Notes: generated by a model from the sequence alone, not told the origin. 64,000 nucleotides of DNA from Pseudomonas putida (GCF_005080685.1 NZ_CP039371.1:4588001-4652000); one strand, 5' to 3'. Shown: positions 48,288 through 59,399, numbered from the stretch's first letter. Made by a program: numbers and translations.

Positions 48288-49643
48288 ATGTCCCAGTTAC
48301 GCCAAGCGTACATTCCCGTCGCGCCCCCGCGACAGCCCCTGCCCCTGTTCCAACTGATCCTGGTTGGCCTGCAACATGTGCTGCTGATGTACGGCGGCGC
48401 CATCGCCGTCCCCCTGATCATCGGTCAGGCCGCCGGCCTTTCCCGTGAAGAAGTCGCTTTCCTGATCAACGCCGACCTGCTGGTCGCCGGCGTCGCCACC
48501 ATCATCCAGTCGTTCGGTTTCGGCCCGGTCGGTATCCGCATGCCCGTGATGATGGGCGCAAGCTTCGCCGCCGTCGGTAGCATGGTCGCCATGGCCGGCA
48601 TGCCCGGCGTGGGCCTGCAGGGGATCTTCGGCGCGACCATCGCCGCCGGCTTCTTCGGCATGCTGATCGCGCCGTTCATGTCCAAGGTCGTGCGCTTCTT
48701 CCCGCCCCTGGTCACCGGTACGGTGATCACCTCGATCGGCCTTTCGCTGTTCCCGGTCGCGGTCAACTGGGCCGGTGGCGGTGCCGAGGCCGAAACCTTC
48801 GGTTCGCCCATCTACCTGCTGGTGGCCAGCCTGGTGCTGGCCGTGATCCTGTTGATCAACCGCTTCATGCGTGGCTTCTGGGTCAATGTCTCGGTACTGG
48901 TGGGCATGGGCCTGGGCTACGTGCTGGCCGGCTCCATCGGCATGGTCGACCTCTCCGGCCTGGGCCAGGCGCCTTGGCTGCAGGTGGTCACGCCGCTGCA
49001 CTTCGGCATGCCGACCTTCAGCCTGGCGCCGATCCTGTCGATGTGCCTGGTGGTGGTGATCATCTTCGTCGAGTCCACCGGCATGTTCCTCGCCCTGGGC
49101 AAGGTCACCGACCGTGAGGTAACGCCGGGCATGCTGCGGCGCGGGCTGCTGTGCGACGCTGGCGCATCGTTCGTGGCCGGCTTCTTCAACACCTTCACCC
49201 ACTCCTCGTTCGCCCAGAACATCGGCCTGGTGCAAATGACCGGGGTACGCTGCCGCTACGTCACGGTCATGGCCGGCGGGCTGCTGATCCTGCTCAGCCT
49301 GCTGCCCAAGGCGGCCTACCTGATCGCCTCGATTCCGCCGGCGGTGCTGGGCGGCGCGTCCATCGCCATGTTCGGCATGGTCACCGCCACCGGCATCAAG
49401 ATTCTCCAGGAAGCGGACATCAGTGACCGACGCAACCAGCTGCTGGTGGCAGTGAGCGTCGGCTTCGGCCTGATCCCGGTGGTGCGACCGGAGTTCTTCG
49501 CCCAAATGCCCCAGTGGATGGAACCCATCACCCACAGCGGCATCGCCATGGCGACCATCAGCGCCCTGGTGCTCAACGTGCTGTTCAACATCCTCGGTGG
49601 CGCCGACCGCGCCCGGCACAACGAGGCCTGTCAGCAACATTGA
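48288..49643 (+). CDS. uacT: NCS2 urate/xanthine permease (UacT/PbuX-like)
   Basis: The product is 451 residues with about fourteen membrane segments. The NAT signature is clear: FFNTFTHSSFAQNIGLVQMT, and GLQHVLLMYGGAIAVPL in the first helix. This branch takes up urate or xanthine, unlike the AzgA-type permease at 42327. It follows puuD and precedes tandem outer-membrane channels, giving both membranes a purine route. The choice between urate and xanthine is not settled by the sequence. Confidence 0.92.
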   Translation: MSQLRQAYIPVAPPRQPLPLFQLILVGLQHVLLMYGGAIAVPLIIGQAAGLSREEVAFLINADLLVAGVATIIQSFGFGPVGIRMPVMMGASFAAVGSMVAMAGMPGVGLQGIFGATIAAGFFGMLIAPFMSKVVRFFPPLVTGTVITSIGLSLFPVAVNWAGGGAEAETFGSPIYLLVASLVLAVILLINRFMRGFWVNVSVLVGMGLGYVLAGSIGMVDLSGLGQAPWLQVVTPLHFGMPTFSLAPILSMCLVVVIIFVESTGMFLALGKVTDREVTPGMLRRGLLCDAGASFVAGFFNTFTHSSFAQNIGLVQMTGVRCRYVTVMAGGLLILLSLLPKAAYLIASIPPAVLGGASIAMFGMVTATGIKILQEADISDRRNQLLVAVSVGFGLIPVVRPEFFAQMPQWMEPITHSGIAMATISALVLNVLFNILGGADRARHNEACQQH

Positions 49644-49779
49644 GGCAAGGGCGGCCCTGTCGGCCGCCCCACCCCATCCGCCACACACGCAACGGCCTCG
49701 GCTCACTCGACGTGCACCGTACGGGGCTCGCTTGCGCGACAAAAAAAACGCCAACAACGACAAGTCCGGGAATCACGAC

Positions 49780-50565
49780 ATGAAGCGCATCACCTCGTCC
49801 CTGCTGTTGGGCAGCAGCCTGCTGGCCACCCTCCCCGCCCACGCTGGCGAATGGCTGCAGTGGCACGGCGAAAGCCTCACCTACCTGTACGGCAAGGATT
49901 TCAAGGTCAACCCGCGTATCCAGCAGACGATCACCTTCGAGCACGCCAACAAATGGAAGTACGGCGACACGTTCATGTTCGTCGACAAGATCTTCTACAA
50001 CGGCCAGGCCGACGCCAGCAAAGGCGTCACCACCTACTACGGCGAATTCAGCCCGCGCCTGTCGTTCGGCAAGATCTTCGACCGCAAGCTGGCTTTCGGG
50101 CCGGTCAAGGATGTGCTGCTGGCCATGACCTACGAACGCGGCGAAGGCGACAACGAGGCCTACCTGATCGGCCCCGGCTTCGACCTGGCCATCCCCGGCT
50201 TCAACTATTTCACCCTCAACTTCTACGTGCGCAACACCGAAGGCAGCCGCCCGGGCGACAACGTCTGGCAGATCACCCCGGCGTGGTCCTACACCATCCC
50301 GATGGGCAGATCCGACATTTTGATCGACGGTTACATGGACTGGGTCGTGGACAACGACCAGACCCGCCGCGGCACCTACCACGCCAACCTGCAGTTCAAC
50401 CCGCAGGTCAAGTACGACCTGGGCAAGGCCCTGAACCTGGGCGCCAAGCAACTGTACGTGGGCATCGAGTACAGCTACTGGAAGGACAAGTACGGCATCG
50501 ACAGCCGCGGCAACGTCGACAGCAACCAGAGCGTGACCAGTGCCCTGGTGAAGGTGCATTTCTAG
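49780..50565 (+). CDS. Tsx-like nucleoside-specific outer membrane channel, copy 1
   Basis: The product is 261 residues with a signal peptide (MKRITSSLLLGSSLLATLPA, cleaved near AHA-GEW). The mature part is a small beta barrel of the Tsx/OmpK family (LQWHGESLTYLYGKDFKV; ending SALVKVHF with terminal Phe). It is about two thirds identical to the next gene. Start at 49780 is chosen for the signal peptide. It probably brings nucleosides or purine bases across the outer membrane for UacT. Confidence 0.9.
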   Translation: MKRITSSLLLGSSLLATLPAHAGEWLQWHGESLTYLYGKDFKVNPRIQQTITFEHANKWKYGDTFMFVDKIFYNGQADASKGVTTYYGEFSPRLSFGKIFDRKLAFGPVKDVLLAMTYERGEGDNEAYLIGPGFDLAIPGFNYFTLNFYVRNTEGSRPGDNVWQITPAWSYTIPMGRSDILIDGYMDWVVDNDQTRRGTYHANLQFNPQVKYDLGKALNLGAKQLYVGIEYSYWKDKYGIDSRGNVDSNQSVTSALVKVHF

Positions 50566-50690
50566 GAAACTGACCGAACGCCCAACTTTGTTCCAGCGTG
50601 CTCCAGGACGGAGCACTTGAGGCCAGGCGCGCAAGTGAGTAATCTGCGCGCCCCCTCGATCAGGGCAGGACGGATCCTGCCCGCGTTAAC

Positions 50691-50704
50691 TGACCGCTCG
50701 GTCA
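50691..50704. promoter_or_regulatory. RutR-like palindrome upstream of the second tsx gene
   Basis: TGACCG-CT-CGGTCA is a perfect palindrome and, with flanks, matches 11 of 14 fixed positions of the RutR consensus TTGACCA-N2-TGGTCAA. It lies 216 bases before the gene. The rest of the 354-bp gap holds no gene. Confidence 0.55.
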
Positions 50705-50919
50705 ATGAATACGGGCGGTTGGTGGATGTGTTGCCAGCCTGAAAGACCCTTTTCATCGGTGCAGAACGACGTCGAGCAGGACGGTTGCCGCCAACCCGGA
50801 AAGTTGGCGCAACTCTTGCCAAACAGCTGTGGCCAATCGAAAAAAGCTGACTAAAAAGACAAAAAACGGCGCCATCAACAAGCGCTGACAACTGATCACC
50901 CTAGGGAGCGACTTCAACA

Positions 50920-51702
50920 ATGCGTATCATCAACAGCCTGATTCTCGCGGGCGGCCTGCTGGCCTGTGGCACCTCTTTCGCCGGCGACCTGCTGCAGTGG
51001 CAGAACAACAGCCTCACCTACCTGTGGGGCAAGAACTTCAAGGTCAACCCCGAGACCCAGCAGACCTTCACCTTCGAGCACGCCGACGCGTGGAAGTACG
51101 GCGACAACTTCATCTTCGTCGACAAGATCTTCTACCAGGGCAAGAAGGACGCCAGCAACGGCCCGAACACCTACTATGGCGAGATCAGCCCGCGCCTGTC
51201 GTTCGGCAAGATCTTCGACCAGAAGCTGGAGTTCGGCCCGGTCAAGGACGTGCTGCTGGCGATGACCTACGAGTTCGGCGAAGGTGACACCGAGGCCTAC
51301 CTGATCGGCCCGGGCTTCGACCTGGACATTCCTGGCTTCGACTACTTCCAGCTGAACTTCTACCAGCGCACCACCGATGGCAGCCGCGCCGGTGACAACG
51401 TCTGGCAGATTACCCCGGTCTGGTCCTACACCATTCCGGTCGGCTCTTCCGACGTGCTGATCGATGGCTTCATGGACTGGGTGGTGGACAACGACGAAAA
51501 TCGCCACGGCACCTACCAGGCCAACCTGCACTTCAACCCGCAGATCAAGTACGACCTGGGCAAGGCCATGCACCTGGGCGAGAAGCAGCTGTACGTAGGT
51601 ATCGAGTACGACTACTGGAAGAACAAGTACGGGATCAAGGATTCCGACGCGTTCACCACCGACCAGAACACCGCAAGCCTGCTGGTCAAGGTTCACTTCT
51701 GA
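50920..51702 (+). CDS. Tsx-like nucleoside-specific outer membrane channel, copy 2
   Basis: The product is 260 residues: signal peptide (MRIINSLILAGGLLACGTSF, cleaved near AGD) and a Tsx/OmpK-like barrel (LLQWQNNSLTYLWGKNFKV; ending LLVKVHF). It is a tandem paralogue of the gene at 49780, and most differences are in exposed-looking short segments. A palindromic operator lies upstream at 50691, which the first copy lacks, so the two may be used under different conditions. Confidence 0.9.
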   Translation: MRIINSLILAGGLLACGTSFAGDLLQWQNNSLTYLWGKNFKVNPETQQTFTFEHADAWKYGDNFIFVDKIFYQGKKDASNGPNTYYGEISPRLSFGKIFDQKLEFGPVKDVLLAMTYEFGEGDTEAYLIGPGFDLDIPGFDYFQLNFYQRTTDGSRAGDNVWQITPVWSYTIPVGSSDVLIDGFMDWVVDNDENRHGTYQANLHFNPQIKYDLGKAMHLGEKQLYVGIEYDYWKNKYGIKDSDAFTTDQNTASLLVKVHF

Positions 51703-51728
51703 CCTGAGCATGGGGCTGCTGCGCAGCC

Positions 51729-51796
51729 CTTTCGCGGCACAAGGCCGCTCCTACAGACGAGCGCATCACCTGTAGGAGCGGCCTTGCGCCGCGAAC
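51729..51796. repeat. REP pair, GCGGCCTTGCGCCGCGAA variant
   Basis: TTCGCGGCACAAGGCCGCTC and its inverse lie 24 bases apart, between convergent tsx copy 2 and the DUF808 gene. Confidence 0.8.
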
Positions 51797-51821
51797 CGGG
51801 GTAAAACCCCGGCCATACACC

Positions 51822-52736
51822 TCAAGCCGCGGGCCGAACCACTCGCCACAGTTTCCCGGCAGCAGTCACCACCGCCAGCACCACCGCCCCAGCGACCACT
51901 CCCGCTACCCCATTGAGCAATGCCCCGGTCAACGCCCCGCCGCGCCCTTCGCTGAACGCCTCGATGGCATGATGCAACGGTGCGATCCCGTGCACCAGAA
52001 TCCCGCCACCGACCAGGAACATCGCCGCGGTACCGATCACCGACAGGCTTTTCATCATGTACGGGGCGGCGCGCAGAATGCCGTTGCCGACCGCCTGGAG
52101 CGCCTTCGAGGACTTCTGGGTCATCCACAGGCCCAGGTCATCGAGTTTGACGATGCCCCCTACCAGGCCGTACACGCCGATGGTCATGACGATGGCGATA
52201 CCGGCCAGGACGATGATCTGCTGGGTCAGCGGCGCATCGGCCACGGTGCCCAGGGTGATCGCGATGATTTCGGCCGAGAGGATGAAGTCGGTGCGCACCG
52301 CGCCCTTGATCTTGGCCTTTTCGAAGGCCACCAGGTCGACGTTGGTGTCGGCCACCGCTTCCTTGCGCGCCGCATGCTGCGCCTGGTCTTCTTCCTCGCT
52401 GTGCATGAACTTGTGCGCCAGCTTCTCGAAGCCCTCGAAACACAGGTAGGCACCGCCGAGCATCAGCAATGGCGTGACCGCCCAGGGGATGAAGGCGCTG
52501 ATCAGCAGCGCGGCCGGCACCAGGATCGCCTTGTTGACGAACGAGCCCTTGGCCACCGCCCACACCACCGGAATTTCCCGCTCGGCGCGCACGCCCGTGA
52601 CCTGTTGGGCATTGAGCGCAAGGTCATCGCCGAGCACGCCCGCGGTTTTTTTCGCCGCGACCTTGGTCATCAGCGACACGTCGTCGAGCACCGTGGCGAT
52701 GTCGTCGATCAGTACCAGTAGACTGCTTCCTGCCAT
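51822..52736 (-). CDS. DUF808 family inner membrane protein (YedI-like)
   Basis: The product is 304 residues with several membrane segments. It starts [20 protein letters not shown] and continues [20 protein letters not shown], the conserved DUF808 N-terminus. The function of the family is not known. The start at 52736 gives the family length; a longer frame to 52820 is rejected. It is divergent from the RutR-like regulator. Confidence 0.88.
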   Translation of the reverse strand: MAGSSLLVLIDDIATVLDDVSLMTKVAAKKTAGVLGDDLALNAQQVTGVRAEREIPVVWAVAKGSFVNKAILVPAALLISAFIPWAVTPLLMLGGAYLCFEGFEKLAHKFMHSEEEDQAQHAARKEAVADTNVDLVAFEKAKIKGAVRTDFILSAEIIAITLGTVADAPLTQQIIVLAGIAIVMTIGVYGLVGGIVKLDDLGLWMTQKSSKALQAVGNGILRAAPYMMKSLSVIGTAAMFLVGGGILVHGIAPLHHAIEAFSEGRGGALTGALLNGVAGVVAGAVVLAVVTAAGKLWRVVRPAA

Positions 52737-52867
52737 GTTTGCGCTTTCCAAATGAGTGAATGGGCCCGATTCTAGCCCAAAGCCGCTGCCTTGAGCGCCC
52801 GTTGGGGCCGGTGCTACCATGCCCGATCCCTCTTAGAGGTGGCCAGACACGAGGAAGATCCCCGAAA

Positions 52868-53479
52868 ATGAGCACCATTCGCGAGCGCAACAAGGAACTG
52901 ATCCTGCGCGCGGCCAGCGAGGAATTCGCCGACAAGGGCTTCGCCGCCACCAAGACCAGCGATATCGCGGCCAAGGCCGGCTTGCCCAAGCCGAACGTGT
53001 ACTACTACTTCAAGTCCAAGGACAACCTCTACCGCGAGGTCCTGGAAAGCATCATCGCGCCGATCATGCAGGCGTCGACGCCGTTCAATGCCGACGGCGA
53101 TCCGAAAGAAGTATTGAGTGCGTACATCCGCTCGAAGATCCGCATCTCGCGCGACCTGCCGCACGCATCGAAGGTGTTCGCCAGCGAAATCATGCACGGG
53201 GCGCCGCATCTGTCGCCGAGCCAGGTCGAGCAGTTGAACGAGCAGGCGCGGCACAATATCGAGTGTATCCAGCGCTGGATCGAGCGCGGGCAGATCGCCC
53301 ATGTCGATGCCCATCACCTGATGTTCAGCATCTGGGCCGCGACCCAGACCTACGCCGATTTCGACTGGCAGATCTCGGCGGTGACCGGCAAGGCCAAGCT
53401 GGCCGACAGCGATTACGAGGCGGCGGCCGAGACCATCATTCGCATGGTGCTCAAGGGTTGCGAGCCCGAGGCTGCCTGA
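52868..53479 (+). CDS. rutR: TetR family regulator, RutR-like
   Basis: The product is 203 residues. The N-terminal helix-turn-helix (FAATKTSDIAAKAGLPKPNV then YYYFKSKDNLY) is followed by a C-terminal domain with SRDLPHASKVFASEIMHGAP and MFSIWAATQTYADF, which closely resemble E. coli RutR. RutR represses pyrimidine and purine catabolic genes and responds to uracil or thymine. RutR-like palindromes occur here at xdhA (34131) and before the second tsx gene (50691). Ligand in this organism is unknown. Confidence 0.85.
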   Translation: MSTIRERNKELILRAASEEFADKGFAATKTSDIAAKAGLPKPNVYYYFKSKDNLYREVLESIIAPIMQASTPFNADGDPKEVLSAYIRSKIRISRDLPHASKVFASEIMHGAPHLSPSQVEQLNEQARHNIECIQRWIERGQIAHVDAHHLMFSIWAATQTYADFDWQISAVTGKAKLADSDYEAAAETIIRMVLKGCEPEAA

Positions 53480-53482
53480 GAA

Positions 53483-53520
53483 TCGGCTGTACTGGCCTCT
53501 TCGCGGGCCAGTACAGCCGA
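53483..53520. terminator. Perfect 15-bp inverted repeat between convergent genes
   Basis: TCGGCTGTACTGGCC (53483-53497) and its exact inverse (53506-53520) enclose TCTTCGCG. It lies between rutR and glcG; no T run, so its role as a bidirectional terminator is likely but unproven. The loop recalls a REP core. Confidence 0.55.
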
Positions 53521-53527
53521 TGGAGAA

Positions 53528-53968
53528 TCAGGCCGCTACGCCAGCATCCGCCGTCAACCCCGCCTCCTCGATGGCACTGATCGCACACTGCTCGTCGATA
53601 TCCGACGTATCCCCACTGATCCCCACCGCCCCCAGCACCCTACCGTCCTGACTGCGAATCAGCACGCCACCCGGCGCCGGCACCACCGGCCGTTCACCCA
53701 ATCCATTCAACGCCGCGAAAAACGCCGGCCGCTGCTGCGCGTCCAGCGCCAGCAAGCGTGAGCCCTTGCCCAGGGCAATCGCCCCCCAGGCCTTGCCAAT
53801 GGCCACCTGCGGGCGGATCAGGCTGGCGCCATCCTCGCGCTGCAGGGCCAGCAAATGCCCGCCGGCATCGAGCACTGCCACTGTCAATGGCGCGGCACCG
53901 ATCTTGCGGCCCGCGGCCAGCGCGGCATTCACCAGGCCGACCGCGACATTCAGGTTCAAAGCGTTCAT
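53528..53968 (-). CDS. glcG: GlcG/HbpS family protein
   Basis: The product is 146 residues, soluble, with the GlcG-like pattern VAVLDAGGHLLALQREDGAS, ALDAQQRPAFFAALNG and GAVGISGDTSDIDEQCA. GlcG/HbpS proteins are often next to glycolate or glyoxylate genes; their exact function is not settled, though some bind haem. The start at 53968 follows GAGGACC; an upstream in-frame ATG at 54040 is rejected. It is divergent from gcl with one operator per gene. Confidence 0.88.
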   Translation of the reverse strand: MNALNLNVAVGLVNAALAAGRKIGAAPLTVAVLDAGGHLLALQREDGASLIRPQVAIGKAWGAIALGKGSRLLALDAQQRPAFFAALNGLGERPVVPAPGGVLIRSQDGRVLGAVGISGDTSDIDEQCAISAIEEAGLTADAGVAA

Positions 53969-54049
53969 GCAAAGGTCCTCTTCTTGTTGTGAGAAGCCCT
54001 GAGGGCAGTTGAAAACCGATAGACCAATAGAACACAACAAATCATATTT

Positions 54050-54059
54050 TTGTATACAA
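54050..54059. promoter_or_regulatory. TTGTATACAA operator upstream of glcG
   Basis: Perfect ten-base palindrome, 81 bases before the glcG start. Confidence 0.7.
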
Positions 54060-54189
54060 TAAATTCAAACATACGTATGCGATCCTGCAAACGCCCGTTT
54101 TCATGGGCGCTCTAGCGAAACGTCTTTTCACCGACGAAAACCCATTGACCTGAGCCTCTAGGCGTGAATACACTTTGGCGCAAAGCAAG

Positions 54190-54199
54190 TTGTATACAA
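54190..54199. promoter_or_regulatory. TTGTATACAA operator upstream of gcl
   Basis: Perfect ten-base palindrome, 25 bases before the gcl start, a position suited to repression. Confidence 0.7.
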
Positions 54200-54224
54200 T
54201 TACAAAATCGATGAGGCACAAATC

Positions 54225-56000
<1,776 letters not shown>

Positions 56001-56050
56001 TCGACAGACGCCCCCGGCGCGCCGGGGGCCTTCATCGCAAGGAGACAACC

Positions 56051-56833
56051 ATGCCACGTTTGGCTGCCAACCTGTCCATGCTGTTCACCGAACAGGATTT
56101 CCTGGCCCGCTTCAAGGCGGCCGCCGATGCTGGTTTCAGCGGCGTCGAGTACCTTTTCCCCTACGATTTCGGCGCCGCCGAGATCAAGCAACAACTCGAC
56201 GCCAACGGCCTGACCCAGGTGCTGTTCAACCTCCCTGCCGGCGACTGGGGCAAGGGTGAGCGCGGCATCGCCTGCCACCCCGACCGCATCGAAGAATTCC
56301 GCGCAGGCGTCGACAAGGCCATCGAGTACGCCAAGGTGCTGGGCAACACCCAGGTCAACGCCCTGGCCGGCATCCGCCCGCAAGGCCCGGACTGCGCCAC
56401 CGTGCGCAAGACCTTCGTCGACAACCTGCGCTTTGCCGCCGACAAGTTGAAGGCCGCCGGCATCCGCCTGGTCATGGAAATGATCAACACCCGCGACATC
56501 CCCGGCTTCTACCTGAACACCACCCAGCAAGCCCTGGAGATCCAGGCCGAGGTGGGCAGCGACAACCTGTTCCTGCAGTACGACATCTACCACATGCAGA
56601 TCATGGAAGGTGACCTGGCGCGGACCCTGGAAACCAACCTGCCCCTGATCAACCACATCCAGTTGGCGGACAACCCGGGGCGCAACGAGCCGGGGACCGG
56701 CGAGATCAACTACCGCTTCCTGTTCGAGCACCTGGACCGCATCGGCTACCAGGGTTGGATCGGCGCGGAGTACAAGCCCAAGACCACCACCGAAGCGGGC
56801 CTGGGCTGGCTGAAGACACACAACGCGATCTAA
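56051..56833 (+). CDS. hyi: Hydroxypyruvate isomerase
   Basis: Hyi interconverts hydroxypyruvate and tartronate semialdehyde. The product is 260 residues of the TIM-barrel family, with NLSMLFTEQDFLARF at the start, VMEMINTRDIPGFYL, and the metal-site QYDIYHMQIMEGD and IGAEYKPK. The start at 56051 follows AAGGAGACAACC. It lies 50 bases after gcl in the same direction. Confidence 0.95.
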   Translation: MPRLAANLSMLFTEQDFLARFKAAADAGFSGVEYLFPYDFGAAEIKQQLDANGLTQVLFNLPAGDWGKGERGIACHPDRIEEFRAGVDKAIEYAKVLGNTQVNALAGIRPQGPDCATVRKTFVDNLRFAADKLKAAGIRLVMEMINTRDIPGFYLNTTQQALEIQAEVGSDNLFLQYDIYHMQIMEGDLARTLETNLPLINHIQLADNPGRNEPGTGEINYRFLFEHLDRIGYQGWIGAEYKPKTTTEAGLGWLKTHNAI

Positions 56834-56851
56834 CGAACAACTCGCCCCCCC

Positions 56852-56966
56852 TGTGGGAGCGGCCTTGTGTCGCGATTGGGCTGCGCAGCAGCCCCGGCCC
56901 TCTTTGCCGAGGCGAAAATCCTGGGGCCGCTGCGCGCCCCTTTCGCGACGCAAGGCCGCTCCCACA
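56852..56966. repeat. Long REP palindrome, GCGGCCTTGTGTCGCGATT family
   Basis: TGTGGGAGCGGCCTTGTGTC and its inverse are 115 bases end to end, with inner GCTGCGCAGC/GCGGCCCC complementarity. It lies between hyi and glxR, the same family as at 38065. Confidence 0.85.
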
Positions 56967-57023
56967 AAGGGCCCAAAGCGCCTGTTCCAGCGGGATTCAA
57001 CAAATACAAAGAGGTAATCTCTC

Positions 57024-57917
57024 ATGGCTAAAATCGGTTTCATCGGCACCGGCATCATGGGCAAGCCCATGGCCCAGAACCTGCAAAAAGCAGGTCACAG
57101 CCTGTTCGTCTCCACCCACCACGACGCAGCCCCGGCCGAGCTGATCGCCGCTGGCGCGGTGGCCCTGGCCAACCCCAAGGAAGTGGCCCAGGAAGCCGAA
57201 TTCATCATCGTCATGGTGCCCGACACCCCGCAGGTCGAGAGCGTACTGTTCGGTGACAACGGCGTTGCCCAGGGCGTAGGCCCGAACAAGGTGGTGATCG
57301 ACATGAGCTCGATCTCGCCCACCGCCACCAAGGCCTTCGCCGAGAAGATCAAGGCCACCGGTGCTGCCTACCTGGACGCCCCCGTGTCCGGCGGCGAAGT
57401 CGGTGCCAAGGCCGCGACCCTGAGCATCATGGTCGGTGGCTGCCCGAATGCCTTCGAACGCGCCCTGCCGCTGTTCCAGGCCATGGGCAAGAACATCACC
57501 CGCGTCGGCGGCAACGGCGACGGCCAGACCGCCAAGGTGGCCAACCAGATCATCGTCGCCCTGAACATCCAGGCCGTCGGCGAAGCACTGCTGTTCGCCG
57601 CCAAGAACGGCGCGGACCCAGCCAAGGTGCGTGAAGCGCTGATGGGTGGCTTTGCCTCGTCGAAGATTCTCGAAGTGCATGCCGAGCGGATGATCAAGGG
57701 CACCTTCGACCCGGGCTTCCGCATCAATCTGCATCAGAAGGACCTGAACCTGGCATTGCAAGGCGCCAAGGAGCTAGGCATCAACCTGCCCAATACCTCC
57801 AACGCCCAGCAAGTGTTCAACACCTGCCAGGCACTGGGTGGCGGCAACTGGGACCATTCGGCGCTGATCAAGGGGCTGGAGCACATGGCCAATTTCTCGA
57901 TCCGCGACGACAAGTAG
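57024..57917 (+). CDS. glxR: 2-hydroxy-3-oxopropionate (tartronate semialdehyde) reductase
   Basis: GlxR reduces tartronate semialdehyde to D-glycerate with NAD(P)H. The product is 297 residues of the beta-hydroxyacid dehydrogenase family: GFIGTGIMGKPMAQNL at the N-terminus, substrate motif DAPVSGGEVGAK, and catalytic lysine in GQTAKVANQIIV. It is separated from hyi by a long REP and has AGAGGTAATC as ribosome site. Confidence 0.97.
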   Translation: MAKIGFIGTGIMGKPMAQNLQKAGHSLFVSTHHDAAPAELIAAGAVALANPKEVAQEAEFIIVMVPDTPQVESVLFGDNGVAQGVGPNKVVIDMSSISPTATKAFAEKIKATGAAYLDAPVSGGEVGAKAATLSIMVGGCPNAFERALPLFQAMGKNITRVGGNGDGQTAKVANQIIVALNIQAVGEALLFAAKNGADPAKVREALMGGFASSKILEVHAERMIKGTFDPGFRINLHQKDLNLALQGAKELGINLPNTSNAQQVFNTCQALGGGNWDHSALIKGLEHMANFSIRDDK

Positions 57918-57935
57918 TCCTGTTGTAGGTCTCTC

Positions 57936-58024
57936 CGGCCCTTTCGCGGGTAAACCCGCTCCTACAGGTACACCGCCGCCTTCAAAATCGGTGGGATCCT
58001 GTAGGAGCGGGTTCACCCGCGAAG
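57936..58024. repeat. REP pair, GCGGGTTTACCCGCGAA family
   Basis: CCCTTTCGCGGGTAAACCCG and a nearly exact inverse, about 30 bases apart, between glxR and ttuD. Confidence 0.85.
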
Positions 58025-58124
58025 ATGCCAACACCGAGCAACACCCGCCCCTGGTTCGGCCTGCACGGAGGCAGTTCCAGGGGCGTTTTGGATTCTGCAG
58101 AACAACAATAATTGGGAGCCTGCC

Positions 58125-59399
58125 ATGTCGGTCGATCCGCAAAAATTTCTCCGCGAACTGTTCGACACAGCCATCGCCGCCGCCCACCCACGCCAAGTCC
58201 TCGAACCCTACCTGCCCGCCGACCGCAGCGGCCGGGTCATCGTCATCGGCGCCGGCAAAGCCGCAGCCGCCATGGCCGAAGTGGTCGAGAAGCACTGGCA
58301 GGGCGAAGTCAGCGGCCTGGTCGTGACCCGCTACGGCCATGGCGCCAACTGCCAGAAGATCGAGGTGGTCGAAGCCGCCCACCCGGTCCCCGATGCTGCC
58401 GGCCTGGCCGTGGCCAAGCGCGTGCTGGCGTTGGTCAGCAACCTCGACGAAAACGATCGCGTCATCTTCCTGCTGTCTGGCGGTGGCTCTGCCCTGCTGG
58501 CCTTGCCCGCAGAAGGCCTGACCCTGGCCGACAAGCAGCAGATCAACAAGGCGCTGCTCAAATCCGGCGCCACCATCGGCGAGATGAACTGCGTGCGCAA
58601 GCACCTCTCGGCGATCAAGGGTGGCCGCCTGGCCAAGGCCTGCTGGCCCGCCACCGTCTACACCTATGCCATTTCCGATGTACCGGGCGACCTGGCCACG
58701 GTGATCGCCTCCGGCCCGACCGTGGCCGACCCGAGCACCTCGGCCGACGCCCTGGCGATCCTCGAGCGCTACAACATCGAAGCGCCGCAAGCGGTCATCG
58801 ACTGGCTCGCCAACCCAGCTTCCGAGACCGTCAAGGCCGGCGACCCGTGCCTGGCGCGCAGCCATTTCCAGTTGATCGCCAAGCCGCAACAGTCGCTCGA
58901 GGCCGCTGCGGTGAAAGCCCGCCAGGCCGGTTTCAGCCCGCTGATCCTCGGCGACCTGGAAGGCGAATCGCGCGAAGTGGCCAAGGTGCATGCCGGCATC
59001 GCGCGGCAGATCGTGCAGCACGGCCAGCCGCTCAAAGCGCCCTGCGTGATCCTCTCCGGCGGCGAGACCACGGTCACCGTGCGCGGCAATGGCCGCGGCG
59101 GCCGCAATGCCGAGTTTCTCCTGAGTTTGACCGAAAGCCTCAAGGGGCTGCCGGGCGTGTACGCACTGGCCGGCGATACCGACGGCATCGATGGCTCGGA
59201 GGAAAACGCCGGCGCCCTGATGACCCCAGGCAGCCATGCCCGTGCCGAGTCGCTGGGCCTCTCGGCCAGCAGTGAGCTGGACAATAACAATGGCTACGGC
59301 TACTTCGCCGCACTCGATGCGCTGATCGTCACCGAGCCAACCCGCACGAACGTCAACGACTTCCGCGCCATCCTGATCCTCGAGACCTCGCCATCATGA
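58125..59399 (+). CDS. ttuD: Glycerate 2-kinase / hydroxypyruvate reductase (MOFRL family, TtuD)
   Basis: TtuD-type proteins phosphorylate glycerate to 2-phosphoglycerate, though many are annotated hydroxypyruvate reductase. The product is 424 residues. The N-terminal DUF4147 part has VIGAGKAAAAMAEVVE and VFLLSGGGSALL-like FLLSGGGSALLALPAEG; the C-terminal MOFRL part has GETTVTVRGNGRGGRNAEF and GDTDGIDGSEENAGA. Context after glxR favours the kinase. It overlaps pyk by four bases (ATGA). Confidence 0.93.
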   Translation: MSVDPQKFLRELFDTAIAAAHPRQVLEPYLPADRSGRVIVIGAGKAAAAMAEVVEKHWQGEVSGLVVTRYGHGANCQKIEVVEAAHPVPDAAGLAVAKRVLALVSNLDENDRVIFLLSGGGSALLALPAEGLTLADKQQINKALLKSGATIGEMNCVRKHLSAIKGGRLAKACWPATVYTYAISDVPGDLATVIASGPTVADPSTSADALAILERYNIEAPQAVIDWLANPASETVKAGDPCLARSHFQLIAKPQQSLEAAAVKARQAGFSPLILGDLEGESREVAKVHAGIARQIVQHGQPLKAPCVILSGGETTVTVRGNGRGGRNAEFLLSLTESLKGLPGVYALAGDTDGIDGSEENAGALMTPGSHARAESLGLSASSELDNNNGYGYFAALDALIVTEPTRTNVNDFRAILILETSPS

